Source: Pomphorhynchus laevis (taxonomy: Eukaryota > Acanthocephala > Palaeacanthocephala > Echinorhynchida > Pomphorhynchidae). Taken from it: a DNA stretch of 64,000 bases. Position 1 is the stretch's first letter. Each line of letters starts with the position of its first letter. A program made the position numbers and the translations under genes. The notes under the pieces were generated by a model, which saw only the letters and a program-made list of their open reading frames with translations, did not search any database and was not told the DNA's origin. Where the stretch lies: positions 1 to 64,000 of the forward strand of contig WNNJ02001862.1 of the NCBI GenBank assembly GCA_012934845.2. The letters are read 5' to 3'. This document shows, piece after piece, positions 47,090-59,444 of this stretch.

Positions 47090-48420
47090 TAACTAGTAAA
47101 AAATATGTAAAAGTATTTATAAAAATTAAATATTTTAATCTTAAGATTAAAATCTTAAATTCATATATATTATCAATATTTCGGAACATATATTTCATAT
47201 CTTTATATAATTTTGATTTATTTTTTACGACAAGCCATGTCACACATGAACACGCGAGCTGCATGTATTGCTGCTTCGATTCCAGGCTGAGTACCGACGC
47301 CCAGCTGTATAGGGATAAAATGATTGGCGAGCCGACCGGATGCGAATAGACATGCCAATTTAGAAGCGATGTGGCGAATTGTAAATCCGACCGCGATTGG
47401 ACGGATACCACCATTTTTTCTTTAAAAATGCGAGTAACTTTCCGCCGCATAGAATATTAGCAACGTTGTCCGGTACCGTTCCCTCCAGAATGCACATGAA
47501 TGCTCATGCAAACATATGTTTCTTGTAAATTTAAATATGTCATCTTTACGATATAAATTAAAAGTAGTTTTAGTTAATGTTAATTTAATGTTCATATCTA
47601 GATATACACCTTCTTTATCATTGATATTGGTTTTATTAAGAATAAGGCTACCTAGATAAATTGTTTATTTATCAAATAAAAATGATTAGAATTAAATACA
47701 CATATATCATCAATGTATCGAGACATATATTTCATATATTTATATTGTTTAGATTTAGTTTTTACACAGTTATGAACAAATTCAAATTCTATAAAATCTG
47801 ATATTTACGTCATATCAGATATGTGATATTTACGTATAATATCTGATATTTGCCACTTTAGAGTTTAGATTTATTCTTTATATTATTGTGTTGATTTATA
47901 TATTTTACTATTTTCTGTAGTTATTTTTATAGTAACCTAGTTTAAAATATGTATCTATTAAATTATTTAAATGATTTTGAAGAAAGCCAATATCATTACA
48001 TATTGTTGCAATTCTTAAAATTTCATTATTTAATGTATTATATTTTATATTATATGGTATGCATGAATGCTCATGCGAAAATATGTTTTTTTTTGTAAAT
48101 TTAAATATGTCATCTTTACGATATAAATTAATAGTAGTTTTAGTTAATGTTAATTTAATGTTCATATCTAGATATACACCTTCTTTATCATTAATATTGG
48201 TTTTGTTAAGAATAAGGCTTTCTGGATAAATGTGCTCACTAATTGAATAAAAATTATTAGAATTAAATACACATATATCATCAATGTATCGAAACATATA
48301 TTTCATATATTTATATTGTTTAGATTTAGTTTTTACACAGTTATGAACAAATTCATATTCTATAAAGCTTAAAAATAAGTCAGCTATAAATTGGTTACTT
48401 TGTTGTTATTCCAAAATTTA
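47090..48420 (-). mobile_element. Penelope-like retroelement, catalytic part, in three repeated pieces
   Basis: The best frame (47908-48306, minus) reads KYMFRYIDDICVFNSNNFYS, with the YxDD motif C of reverse transcriptases in the Penelope form. The downstream blocks are IYPESLILNKTNINDKEG, FSHEHSCIPYNIKYNTL and RIATICNDIGFLQNHL. Pieces 47490-47850 and 47150-47235 repeat the same region with extra decay. An unrelated GC-richer patch at 47225-47455 lies between them. This matches the family of the 34-kb fragment but gives the complementary half of the protein. Confidence 0.7.
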
Positions 48421-48656
48421 TGTGTTACAAAAATAAAACTTTATAGATATTATTGAAATAACTAATAAAACTTTAAAGTATAAAAACTTTTATTAAAAAT
48501 ATAAAAAAACTTTACAGATATAAATTTTTGTAGAATATAATTTTAATCTAATTTTATATTTTTAAATTTTATATTTTATTCTAATTTTATATTTGTAAAT
48601 TTAAAGATTATATATTTTTCATTTTTTTCTATATATTTTTTCATTTTTTTATATTT

Positions 48657-48700
48657 GTTTACAATTCTTTCATGTACTGTCACATGAAAGAATTGTAAAC
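48657..48700. repeat. Perfect hairpin, 19-bp arms and 6-nt loop
   Basis: Arm GTTTACAATTCTTTCATGT is followed after ACTGTC by its exact reverse complement. It is too short for a miRNA precursor of normal size; it fits a short-range inverted duplication. Confidence 0.85.
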
Positions 48701-48709
48701 AAATTTACA

Positions 48710-49308
48710 ATTATTGGCATTCCTTTCTTATTCAATAATCATCATACCTATATGTTATTTACTTTTCTCTGACTTCCTTCTCTCTTCTACAAACCAATAG
48801 AGATGAGATCGTCGTCTCAGCTAAATAAAACAGTATTAGCATGTCTTGCAAATACTGGCAGGGCTTCGATTGCTACTCGAAATACAATCGAAGCACAAAT
48901 ATTTGCTATCGACGAAAATACAGAATAAGCTTGATTAATATAGCAAGATGATAAAAAAAGTAATGGAAGAAGATATGCTGGAACTAGCTGTGTGTTTTTT
49001 CACTGTGTGCACGATTGCAATAAAAGCATATGTTATTTTTACTATATCACACTGGGGAATAGCAGTGTGTTGATTGCTCTGATTTCGTCGTTCTCCTCAC
49101 ATCACATAATCTTCATCATCAGCATTTCAGCATATAAATTAATCAAGAGATAAAAAGTAATTTATATTGTCTTTGCATACGAAAATCATCTTCTTATTTC
49201 CTCTGTTGCATTTTCTGTTGCACACACTTTATCGATCTCAAAGTTATTATTTATTTTTGTTCGGTGTTAAGGAATTCAGAAGAGAAGAGAAAATATCAAA
49301 CCTGAAAA
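48710..49308 (+). promoter_or_regulatory. Upstream/5' UTR region of the RBM24-like gene
   Basis: Less AT-rich than the flanks, with no open frame. It ends in GAAAAATG, a good start context. No TATA box can be placed with confidence. Confidence 0.4.
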
Positions 49309-49497
49309 ATGTATCAGCAACCCTCAACGACAACATATCGACCTAAGGACACGACTTTTACAAAAATATTCGTCGGTGGATTATCGTATCACAGTACGGA
49401 CGAAACTTTGAGAAAGTATTTTGAACGTTTTGGCGATATTGATGAGGCAGTAGTGATAACTGACAGACAAACCGGAAAAAGTAAAGGATATGGCTTT
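49309..49497 (+). CDS. RBM24/SUP-12-like RNA-binding protein, exon 1
   Basis: Starts [20 protein letters not shown] and gives the first two-thirds of an RRM: RNP2 as KIFVGGLSY, then [39 protein letters not shown]1 (KGYGFV) is split by the intron after GGCTTT at 49497; the donor is GTAAGT. RBM24, RBM38 and nematode SUP-12 bind GU-rich RNA and control muscle splicing and mRNA stability; this exon has the typical short N-terminus before the RRM and the family signature [12 protein letters not shown]. It starts at the only ATG in frame and is preceded by a purine-rich leader. Exon 2 continues in phase 0 at 52722. Confidence 0.92.
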
Positions 49498-49499
49498 GT

Positions 49500-51640
49500 A
49501 AGTTGATATTACTTTATTTGAAACTGATGTTTATATTTGCTATATAACTTTATACAAATCATCTTGGCCTATAAATGTCCAAATATCTGCTACATAAGTA
49601 GAGCGAAGTCTATAATTTTTTACCCTGAATTATTTCCATTTTTATTTACAGAGCTATTAATTTATACACTATGGGTATAATTTATATTATAAACTTTGTT
49701 TAAATTAAACCTTTAAATTTTTGAATAATTTAAGTTTTTAATCTGTGAATAAAATTACATTCAAAACATTTAACAAAAGAACTAAAATTCACTTTGTGAT
49801 AAGATTTTAATTTAAAAAAAATTATTCGTTAAAAAAATATGAATTTTTCCAACAAGAAAAATAAATGGTCAGTTTTCCAATATTTACGTTCTAACTAATT
49901 TTATCTTTTGATTTATATAAAATTAGTTGCTTGACTAATAGTTAGTTTACTAATTAGTTGCTTGCTTATATTTTAATGTAAACTACACCCAATGGAGGAT
50001 AAACTAATGATTGCCGCTTCACAGTTATGACTGCTGATCAGTAGGGGTAGATAGGGAAAATCTACTGTAGTCAACAGTAGACTCCCCACTGTTGACTACA
50101 GAAGACGAAACTAGACAACTTAATAAAGACATTATTGTAATGTACAGAAGACGGATACACGGTTCTTATGCAGCATTACATACATAGTATTAATTTGTTA
50201 ATTAATAATTTAATTAATTATTAATTAATTTAATTAATTAATTAATAATTTAATAAATTAATAAGTTATTTAATTTTTATAAGACACGCAACATTCAATT
50301 TGAGAGTTAATGATAGAGTTAATAAAACAAAATAATTACAAAAGTTGTTCTATAGTGAAAAGATTTTAATACAAATTCCAACTAAAAAGAATATTCAAGA
50401 TATATTTTATCGAGCGAATTTATATTAAAATATCACAGTAAATTTAACAACGAATTCATATTTTAATCTTATAATTTTTTAATCTTCAAAACCTTAAGTT
50501 TAACCAATATTCCGTCACCAACCAAAAACACACCCTTTAATTGCAAATAAAATAATTTTCATATTTGTAATTGATATAAGTCACTGATTAGTTATAATTT
50601 ATTTGTTATTTAACTCTCGATTTGATAAAAATGTAACATATTTTTTTATAATATTTTTTATTTTTATTTATAATTTAAAAAAATAACGGAAAGAAAACAG
50701 TAAAACAGTAAAATTGAACTATTGTCTTATGTTTCGGTGATCCACTACTTGAATATAGCAATAGAAAATTGACTTGGAAATAATAATTAATGAAATAATG
50801 AGTTTTGAGACCATATGTTTATGGTCTTTATGCTAAACTGTGAAAAATTATCAAACTGTCCGTCTTCAGCTATTTGTTGATACTCTTACAGCTATTTGTA
50901 TCGCTGGGTTTATTAGAATGATTCCTAGCCATTTTATGTATACACTATTAAGCTCTTCAAATTTATGTGGAAACCATCACAAAAATTTAATATTTGCTAT
51001 TTCCAATTACATTTTTTACGCAAAATATTATTACTTCCATTCGATTACAAGTTATTCGCGCCATACCAGTTATCGTATTGCATCACATTAACAAATTCGC
51101 CGCACAGTGGTTGATAATCAGTGGCTTACTGTAAATATTAGCCACATTTTTTGGCTCATTATAATGTCAGAAATTATTATAAAAACATTTCAAGTTTTTA
51201 CATGATCTTTATCACAAAGTTTTATGAGGTTTTCTTATAATTTTAAAATAAAATTTGTATTCTTGGTACGACATTATTTTCTGCTAATTTTCAGTTTACA
51301 ATATACAAATAAACACAATAATATTAAAAATAAATTTAAACTATTAAGCGAAATTTTTTTATAGATGGATAATAATCAATATGCTTTATATTATAATAAG
51401 GTACACTAAATATCATAGGCATATCAGAAACCTCCGAAATAATGTGATCATGTTAAAAATTGCACGCTTTAATTTATTTGAACTCAAATTAGATGATCAC
51501 TGTGATTCATGACAATTTTGTTAGTCACTTCAGACATTTAAATTTGACGATCGAAAATTACCGTCATTTGTTGAATGACTGAACTTTAAAATCAAAATAT
51601 TACCAAAATAAATTTAAACTTTAAATGAAAATTTTTATAG
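49500..51640. other. Intron 1 of the RBM24-like gene, first part
   Basis: AT-rich intron sequence. A perfect hairpin lies at 50065-50101 (14-bp arms CTGTAGTCAACAGT, 9-nt loop). The 83-codon frame at 50840-51091 has no supporting evidence. The 51230-51420 stretch is repeated at 51890-52140 with changes. Confidence 0.6.
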
Positions 51641-51860
51641 ATAATGAATAATATAGTTTGTATTAGAATAAGATACTTGTTAAACAAATTTCATTAAAGG
51701 AAATACGCCATTAGCATGTATTTGGACCCGCTGCTATGTTGGGTAGAGGAGTTAGGGGCCGAAACCTGATAGCATATCAGTTCCTCCTGGTGACTTCTAA
51801 TTCTTATTATGATGCATCGCGTGTTATTTATTAGTTAATTCATGAAAATTGAATTGCATT
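51640..51860 (-). repeat. Dispersed repeat family R, copy in intron 1
   Basis: Reverse orientation relative to the 31-kb copies. Shows CTGCTATGTTGGGTAGAGG, GGGGCCGAAACCTGATAG and GTGTTATTTATTAG. The GGCCCC arm reads GGACCC here, so the pairing is not conserved in this copy. Confidence 0.8.
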
Positions 51861-52114
51861 TAAAAATGATCCGTATCTCAAAGTTTTATGAGTTTTTCTT
51901 ATAATTTTACAATATACACAATAAAATTTGTATTCTTGTACGACATTATTTTCTGCTAATTTTCAGGCAAGTTTAATGAATTTTTTTCTTGTAATGTAGA
52001 AATAAATCTACATTTAAAATATTAAATTTACAATATACAAATCAGCAAAATATTATTAAAAATTTATTTAAACTATTAAGCGCAAATTTCTTATGGATAA
52101 TAAACAATATACTT

Positions 52115-52440
52115 TGTATTAGAATAAGGTACACTAAATAATCAAATTTCATCAGAGGAAATACGTCATTAGCATGTATTAGGAACTGCTAAATAATATA
52201 CTTTGTATTAGAATAAGGTACACTAAATAATAAAATTTCATCAGAGGAAATACGTTATTAGCGCTTATTTGGCCCCGCTGCTATGTTGGGTCGAGGAATA
52301 GGGCGCGAAGCATGATTACGTTGTAGTTCATCATAATGACCTCCAATATTTATTCTTATACATCGTCTATTATTTATTGATAAAAATTTACTTTTATTTA
52401 AAATTACAATTATAAATTTTGACTTGATATAAATATAAAT
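52115..52440 (-). repeat. Dispersed repeat family R, copies in intron 1
   Basis: A short piece (52115-52190) is followed by a fuller copy (52195-52440) with TTTGGCCCCGCTGCTATG. Its GGGGCC arm is altered to GGGCGC. Reverse orientation. Confidence 0.75.
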
Positions 52441-52721
52441 TGTATTTAATCATGTATAAGTATTTATTATTTATCTTTATTTTTATTTATATCGAGTATA
52501 AAATACGTAAGATCAGTTGTCTGATTTACTCTACTGACAGGTTATTATTGACCTGTGGACTTTGTTTTCCCGGTAATATAACCTGAAAATACTGAAACTG
52601 TGTATTCTTGATACGACAATTTTTTTCTCCTAATTTTTGATGGATTTTTTCTAATAACTTTATATCTCAAAATATAATAAATTTGATTTTTAAGGATTAA
52701 ACTAATTTTTGCTAAATGTAG

Positions 52722-52854
52722 GTTACAATGAATACAAGGGAATCTGCTGGCCAAGCAGTTTGTGACCCCAATCCAGTTATAGATGGTAGGAAGGCCAATG
52801 TAAACCTTGCATACTTAGGCGCTAAGCCACGAACGATGCCGTCGTCCCCAGGCT
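52722..52854 (+). CDS. RBM24/SUP-12-like RNA-binding protein, exon 2
   Basis: The acceptor GCTAAATGTAG before 52722 joins in phase 0 to exon 1 and completes RNP1 as GYGF-VTM. The exon reads [20 protein letters not shown] and [11 protein letters not shown], the very conserved end of the RBM24/38 RRM. The likely donor is CCAGGCTT|GTGATT at 52854, which would allow PGF as in vertebrate relatives; staying in frame past it meets a stop at 52857. The helix before CDPNP ([10 protein letters not shown]) is unusual: relatives have an acidic/Arg-Ala-Ala helix here. The exon is the strongest proof that 49.3-52.9 kb is one gene with a 3.2-kb intron. Confidence 0.9.
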
Positions 52855-53059
52855 TGTGATTTTTATGTTTGCCTTATCGAAAATAAGTTTTTTTTACAGG
52901 ATTAATACCTATACAAATTACGAATGCATATCAAACTTTAGCAAATGCGTCCTACGGGTAAGGTATTTTTCTTTTCCGTTTTTAACTGTCAAAGGCGATT
53001 GCCTAACTTATTATTGCGTTATAAAATTTTTTCATTCATCTATTTGTTAATACAAATAG

Positions 53060-56000
53060 ATTATTAGTCAACTGATCTTTTAATATAAATCACAACAAAT
53101 AAAACATTGATTTTATTATTATAATAAAAAATATTGGAACATTTACAACAGAACTGCCTCTATTCGCGAATAAAATAGAAACCGGTAAGGCAAGATGAGT
53201 TCTTGGATTGTATAAGGGAACATTTTTATTTCCGAAAATGTTAAAAGTTTTAACACTAATATCGATAAGTTATTATCTTAAATAATAACTCCCTTTGACG
53301 TAAAAATTTTAAATCAAAATTTTAAGCTTAAGATTCTAGTCAAATTCCAGAACGATTGTGGCGAGCTTTACAATGACGATTTGTATCGACATTGTCACTT
53401 ATTTGACCCGGGATTTGTAGTTTTGGCTCATCGTGGCAAGAATATCAAAATCAGATTAACGTTGTGATCAGATTAATCAGATCACTACAGATATTCAGAT
53501 ACTTTCTGTACGTCAAGTACGTCAAGTCTTTTTTAGATAATAGCAAAAGAATTAGGTAATGTCAGCTACTCGTATTGAAATGGTAAATATGTGCTGTTTG
53601 GCTGTTACCACACGCTTCCTTTGTGGGATGCATGCATCCCACAATGGATGGCGTAGAATAGTGTTATGCTTAAAATTGCTATTTAGAATAACATAAAGAT
53701 TCTCCTCTGATAGCAGCTTTCCAAATAAAAATGTATTTTGGAAAGTAAATAAATTTACTTTCCAAATAAAAATGTATTTCAGGAACTTGTATTATCGCTT
53801 TGTATTTGCCAAAGCGTAAATAATCGTTTCACGGTAGTGTGATCCAACGTGATTATCTCAAAAATACAGAATAATTAAAAAGCAATTTTAATTAATATTA
53901 AAATTAATAATTTTAATTAAAATAATTAAAATTAAATATTTTAATTATATTTTTATGAAAATATAATTAAAAATAATAAGATAAGAATATTTTACAAATT
54001 ATTTTATGATTTAATTTATTCATTATATCTTTAAAGTTAGTTATTGTAATGTTATCTTAACTTTTGATATGTAATTAAATTATTTCTCTTAAATTCTGAG
54101 AGAGTCAACTAGTAGCGAAATGCTTCTAGTAAGTTTTGATGATATAAACTTGTTGTTGGCGAATTTGTTTTCTTCCTTGTATTTTACTGGACAACAAATA
54201 CTCAAAAAATCAATGTGGGTTGCACATTGATTAAAAAATCAATGTGGGATTCAACGTATATTCAACTGAGACGTTTTTCATGATGATTTGATTATTCCCG
54301 AAATAGGGCATATTATCTAAAAACATCACAAAATTTGGTTTTTTATAATTATACTCTATGAAGCGATACTTAAATTTATGATTTAGATTTTATTTGTATA
54401 AAGATTAATATTTTATATTACTAAATTTATCTTGCATTCATTAAAATTTGAATTGATTATTTATAAAAGAATAGATTATATTCTTTGAATTAATAGATTA
54501 GTTTGGAAGAAAAACAATTAAAACAATCAGTAGAAAATAACGAATACTTTTTGTAAGGCAATAAAATACAAATAAATTCCAAAGTAGATGAAGTATCATC
54601 ATGCTTATATTTTGTTTTAAGTTTACTTTGCTCCTCGCAAAATACTAGCTCACCTGTTACATCATTTACTTACCCTAGAATCCTAGCAATTCTGATTGGT
54701 CAACATTTTGAAGTTAGCGTTTTACGTAAAATTTTTGAATGTATTAAAAAGAAACCAAAATAAGCCATGGCTTATTCGCTGGCACACAAGATAATGAAAA
54801 AACTTTGTATTTGTCCTGAATATGACTGCTGCATATTTTGGCTTGAGTGATGCATATTTTGAGTTTTTTTTCGGCTGCTATTATAAAGTCTATAAACTGT
54901 TCCCTATTGTTCGATATCCTCTAAAATATTGAGTATATAAAATTTGAATTTTAAATTATTAAATTGACTCACAAAAATGCTTTATTATTAATAATAGTAT
55001 TTGCTTGGGTTTTTTATTTATTATTTATTTCTTTATATTTGATTTTATTGCTATCTGAAAAAATTTAAGAAGATATCTTTAAATTCGATCTAAGGATAAA
55101 ATGCAAATTGTTTATAAAAAATGAATAAAGTAACAATGTGTAGGAAATATTAATATTTTATTATAATTAATATTATTATATTAATATAATATAATAATTC
55201 AACAACATTAATATTAATATCAGTATTAATGTTTATATTAATTTTACAATATTAATTATTATATTCTACACTTTTAATAAGAAAAACGTGGAAAGCTATT
55301 TCATTTGTCAAAAGTTTTTGAATTGGACATGTATGTCATTGATGATCAGAATAAAATAATTTGGTAATGAGATCGGCTTGTTTTTACTTAAATTTATTGA
55401 GTTGAAAAGTTATACCATCAAATGAAACTTAAATTGATTTTTAATATTTCAACAGAACAAGTCTGTCATAATCAGGAATATTCAATTGTGATCACTTATT
55501 GACAAATATAAATATTATATTCTTTGCCAAATATTTTCTACTAACGCTGTTATAGTGACGATTGTTCTGTTAAATAATTAAAAATAAATTCAATTTTCAT
55601 TCAATAAAATCAACTGTTTCATAACGTTTAAAGATTAAGGATTAAATAAAGATTAATATAAAGTATAAAATATTTTATTTAATATAAGGTATCAAAACCT
55701 AAATAATTTAAATAAATAATTTACAAACAGAATTAAATAAAATATTTATAAATATTTATAATATAGTTAATTAATTAATTAACTGATTAATTAACTAAAG
55801 TTCAGTAATTTTACTTAAACTATCGGAATAAAAATTCAATTATCCAGAATTTAATTATAACAGATATATTCTGTTAAAATATTGAATTCTGAATTATATT
55901 TTCATTTTTAGAATTCAATGAAGCTCTTTGTCTGTATAAATTCTCTTTATACATTAATTATTTAAATTATTTTTTATTATGTTTCTTGTTTAAATACAAG

Positions 56001-56210
56001 AGTATTTTTACTTTAAATAAAAATTATTTCAATAAATAATTAACAATTTATCGACAATTAAATACGTTAACTTGTAGAATTTTTATATTTATATTTTAAA
56101 TACATTATTTTCAAAGTATTTTTTCATTATTTCTTTTACAAAATGGACGCATATGTTGAAAAATATTCAGATCATACATTTTTATGATTGTGAAAGTATG
56201 CGAAATATGA
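53060..56210. other. Long intron of the RBM24-like gene, AT-rich
   Basis: No exon recognised. A perfect 24-bp palindrome lies at 53621-53644 (half TTGTGGGATGCA). A 28-bp word with TTTCCAAATAAAAATGTATT is repeated at 53728 and 53759. Confidence 0.5.
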
Positions 56211-56356
56211 AAAGAGGATCTGGGAGATTGAAAATTGTTGCATTTTTAAGAATAAATACTGTGGGCGGCCACAGAAATAAATGCATGATGAAGGGCTATA
56301 GCACGGGAATTGTAGATTTGCGAAAGTAAGACAGGGATACTATACATTATCTATTA

Positions 56357-56470
56357 CAGGGGTGTCAAACACACGGCCCGCAGGCCGCATGCGGTCCGAG
56401 ACAAGATTTTGTGCGACCCGCGAGATTTTATTTATTAATTTTTATACTTTAATTTTTTGTGATTTTGTTT
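56357..56470 (+). mobile_element. Terminal part of a hAT-type DNA transposon
   Basis: CAGGGGTGTCAAACACACGG followed by CCCGCAGGCCGCATGCGGTC is the widespread terminal sequence of one group of hAT elements (CAGGGGTGTCAAACTC ...). GC is locally very high. The opposite terminus was not found, so only one end remains. Confidence 0.7.
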
Positions 56471-57137
56471 GATATTTTTCATTTTATAATATTTTGAGTT
56501 GTTATGAATACTATTATAACCATTTAAGAACTACATAACATTTTTACTGTAATAATTTATTTTTTAAATACCCCATTTTAAGAATAATCTTATTTAAATA
56601 TTATTTAAATAAGGTATATGTATAATTCAACTCGTTCCTATTAGCATCAATTTATTGATTTGCGAATATTTGATTAAATCAACTCTTTTCATAGTTCGTT
56701 GACGAGGTAGTAAGTCGGGAAGACATACTGATTACTGATTTCATTTGTGGGAATTTTATTTCCGAGGCCACTAATTGAAACCGGCAGCGAAACGATGTTC
56801 TCATAAAACTATTATTTTTTAATTTTTAGAAAATAAATGAGTAAAGGGGTAACATTATTTATTTGAGCCTTTTAAATCATTCACTAGATTTCATCTAGTG
56901 ATTCGTATTAAGTTTAACAACGTGACTTGGTCTCCAATTATGAATGTATTCTAAGTGAGCGTCCGTCTTAGCCGTAACTGTAAGCTTTTCCAACATCGTA
57001 TTTCCTTACATCGTATTTCTTCCCGAAATATTTTGTGAAAAAAGAGCTTATATCTGAAAAAAGAGCTCCATATCTTCATTGTGTCGGAAAAGTCGTATCA
57101 TCTGCATATCAACTTTGGTATACATTGGAAATGTCAG

Positions 57138-57251
57138 TATAAATTTGTTAGGTCATGGGTACGATGGTATGACAAATGCCGGATTAGCAGAGGTCCTCCT
57201 AAAGTAATATCATCTTCTGTTACCAAAATACCACCGTCTCCAGCGAGCAAG
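57138..57251 (+). CDS. Possible exon, Pro/Ser-rich
   Basis: 38 codons between an acceptor (GGAAATGTCAG) and a donor (AAG|GTACTA), phase 0 at both ends. It contains KFVRSWVRWYDKCRISRG and KVISSSVTKIPPSPASK. It could be an internal exon of the RBM24-like gene, whose last exon starts in phase 0, but no homology was recognised. Confidence 0.25.
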
Positions 57252-57737
57252 GTACTAAACTCATTTATAATAGATTGTAATTTTCTTAAGATGCTAACAG
57301 AGGTTAGCGAAATATCAAATAAAATTTTCCTTATGAAAAATATATTTTCCTGATAATTTCAAAATAATTGCTGTCACATGACCGAGGCCGACTTGCCTTT
57401 GAATTTTCTTAACGGATTTACTATCACGATGGCAGCGCCCCAAGTAATCAATTGTTATATTTAAAAGATAATATTAAATGTTATTTAGTATTGCAAGAAG
57501 TACTCGTACTGTTTCCTTGCTATACATATCGCTTTATATTTTATATGTTTTTACATATATGTTATTTATATGTTATTTTCAAGCGTTTGAAAATAGTTTC
57601 ATTTTATTAAAAAAATATAAAATTGTAATTTATAGTTTCTTATAGTTTTGTAACAAAGTGAAATTTTATGCTTCAATAAAATTAAATGTTCTCGTAATAA
57701 ATAATAAAAATGTAAAGTTATTTCAATAATTCATGCA

Positions 57738-58012
57738 CTTTTAAGTTAATTTAAGTGTGCAGTCATTGTTACAATTGAAATTTTTGATGATACTGAACTG
57801 AGATTTAATCATGTAAGCCAACAGCAGTGCGCTACATTTCAGTATTGATGGACCTCATCAGCTACTTATCCAATACAACGATCATTTAGCTGATGAGGTT
57901 CACCAATACTGAAATGTAGCGTACTACTTTTGGATTACAGGATTGAAACAAAGTGCAGTATCATCAAAAATTTCAATTGTAACAATGACTGCAAAATTAA
58001 GTAACTTAAAAA
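57738..58012. repeat. Foldback element, arms of about 125 bp
   Basis: The left arm 57738-57862 pairs with 57887-58012 (for example CAGTCATTGTTACAATTGAA against its complement near 57975, and ACCTCATCAGCT against AGCTGATGAGGT), with a loop of 24 nt. The arms are near-perfect but carry small indels. No coding capacity. Confidence 0.85.
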
Positions 58013-58019
58013 TATTAAA

Positions 58020-59230
58020 TATAAAATATCGTAAAATATAATATTCTTAAATTAAGCATATAATATACTATAGTAGTAAATACAATTTAAGTAATAACAT
58101 TTCTCGTATTGTTTTGTCGCTCAAAACGAAAACAGGTTAGATAAAAACGAAAACAAGTTAATAATTGGTGCTCTTAAAATTAATCGGTGCTGTTCAATTA
58201 ATTTAAAAAATAATTAAAACGTTTAAATAATTAATTGAAAACGAATTTTCAATAAACATCGAATACTTTACAGAATCTCAAACATTATGGCATTAATTTT
58301 AGATAAATGCTATATGATAACAGTTTATTGAAATCAATAAAAGTTATATTTAATAAATATAGTTCAGTTATATTTAATATTAAATTTAATATTTTATATT
58401 AAATAATATTAAATATAAAATGTTTATATGAGATTAAGATTAAACCAGTTCAATCACATGTCAACATGTTCACAAATAAATGTCTTGTGTCTGCTGTATT
58501 AATTAATCTGGTGCATATTAATCATGTGTATTTGCATTATTTTAAGTCATTTGTTAAATGACGTATTTTATTGTTTATTCTAATGTGAATTCAAAAGTCA
58601 ACGAATAATTTCTTATGAGTAAATTCAGAAATCGTTAAATCGGCGACGATTTTTTTCATTTATGAGAAAGCCATATCTTTGATTACAATTTCTCTATTCG
58701 ATGATTGCTGTTTCAGTTCGAACATTATAAATTCCATTAACGATCGATATGGATTTGTTATCGTTATACTTTGGCCACAACATTCAGTTGATCAATCTGA
58801 ATTAACCACCACTAAATAGAACAGGTTGTAATTGCATAAAATGTGCCTATCTTGTTTTGATGTGTTGTGCTGTGTGTTTGATGTAGTAGAGCAATTTGTA
58901 AAGGTGTATAATGTAATATGTAAAATGATGTAACTTTTTGACGATTTAATTCTAACCAAAAAATTTCAATGACGAGAAACTGAATTAAATGCAATTCCGA
59001 TATTGAAATGGCGCAAGGCACACTATTGTCAATCACTGCAATTACTTATTAACAATCAGGGATTGCTAGCCTTTATTTTTAGTAAAAATAAAAAAGTGAT
59101 TATAATTTTTGACGTCAAAATGCTCTATAGCCTTTATCAAAACATGAAAAATTGATTTAAACGAAATATTTTACTTACGTAAGATTTTTAAATAAATTAT
59201 TCTGAATAATTATTTTTCAAATTAATATCT
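58020..59230. other. Intronic AT-rich interval
   Basis: No exon or repeat recognised beyond simple A/T words. The minus-strand frame at 58812-59036 is unsupported. Confidence 0.5.
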
Positions 59231-59233
59231 TAA

Positions 59234-59271
59234 TGAGTCATATATGACTCACGTGACTCTCACATGAGTCA
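59234..59271. promoter_or_regulatory. Cluster of AP-1-like sites and an E-box
   Basis: TGAGTCA at 59234 and 59265, TGACTCA at 59245, and CACGTG at 59250-59255, all within 38 bp. TGA(G/C)TCA is the bZIP AP-1 site. The spacing and partial palindromy could equally come from a small inverted duplication. Confidence 0.35.
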
Positions 59272-59444
59272 TATCTCATATACTGCTGTATTGTGATATT
59301 TAACATAGGAAAACGAAATGTAGGCCATAATAAAAGAAATAGGATAATAAATTTCGATTCCATCTACTTTGTGGATCGAAATTTTCACGAACTAGAGAAG
59401 GACTCAGGTATTTAGATACTTAAAGATTACTGGCACGATGACAA

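Noticed and set aside
48657-48700. miRNA precursor
   Set aside because: The perfect 19-bp stem with a 6-nt loop is shorter than a normal precursor and has no mismatches; a recent inverted duplication explains it.
57880-57925. Hammerhead core in the 57.8-kb foldback (CTGATGAGGT ... CTGAAA)
   Set aside because: Only three weak pairs can form stem II, and the CTGATGA is part of the palindromic arm.
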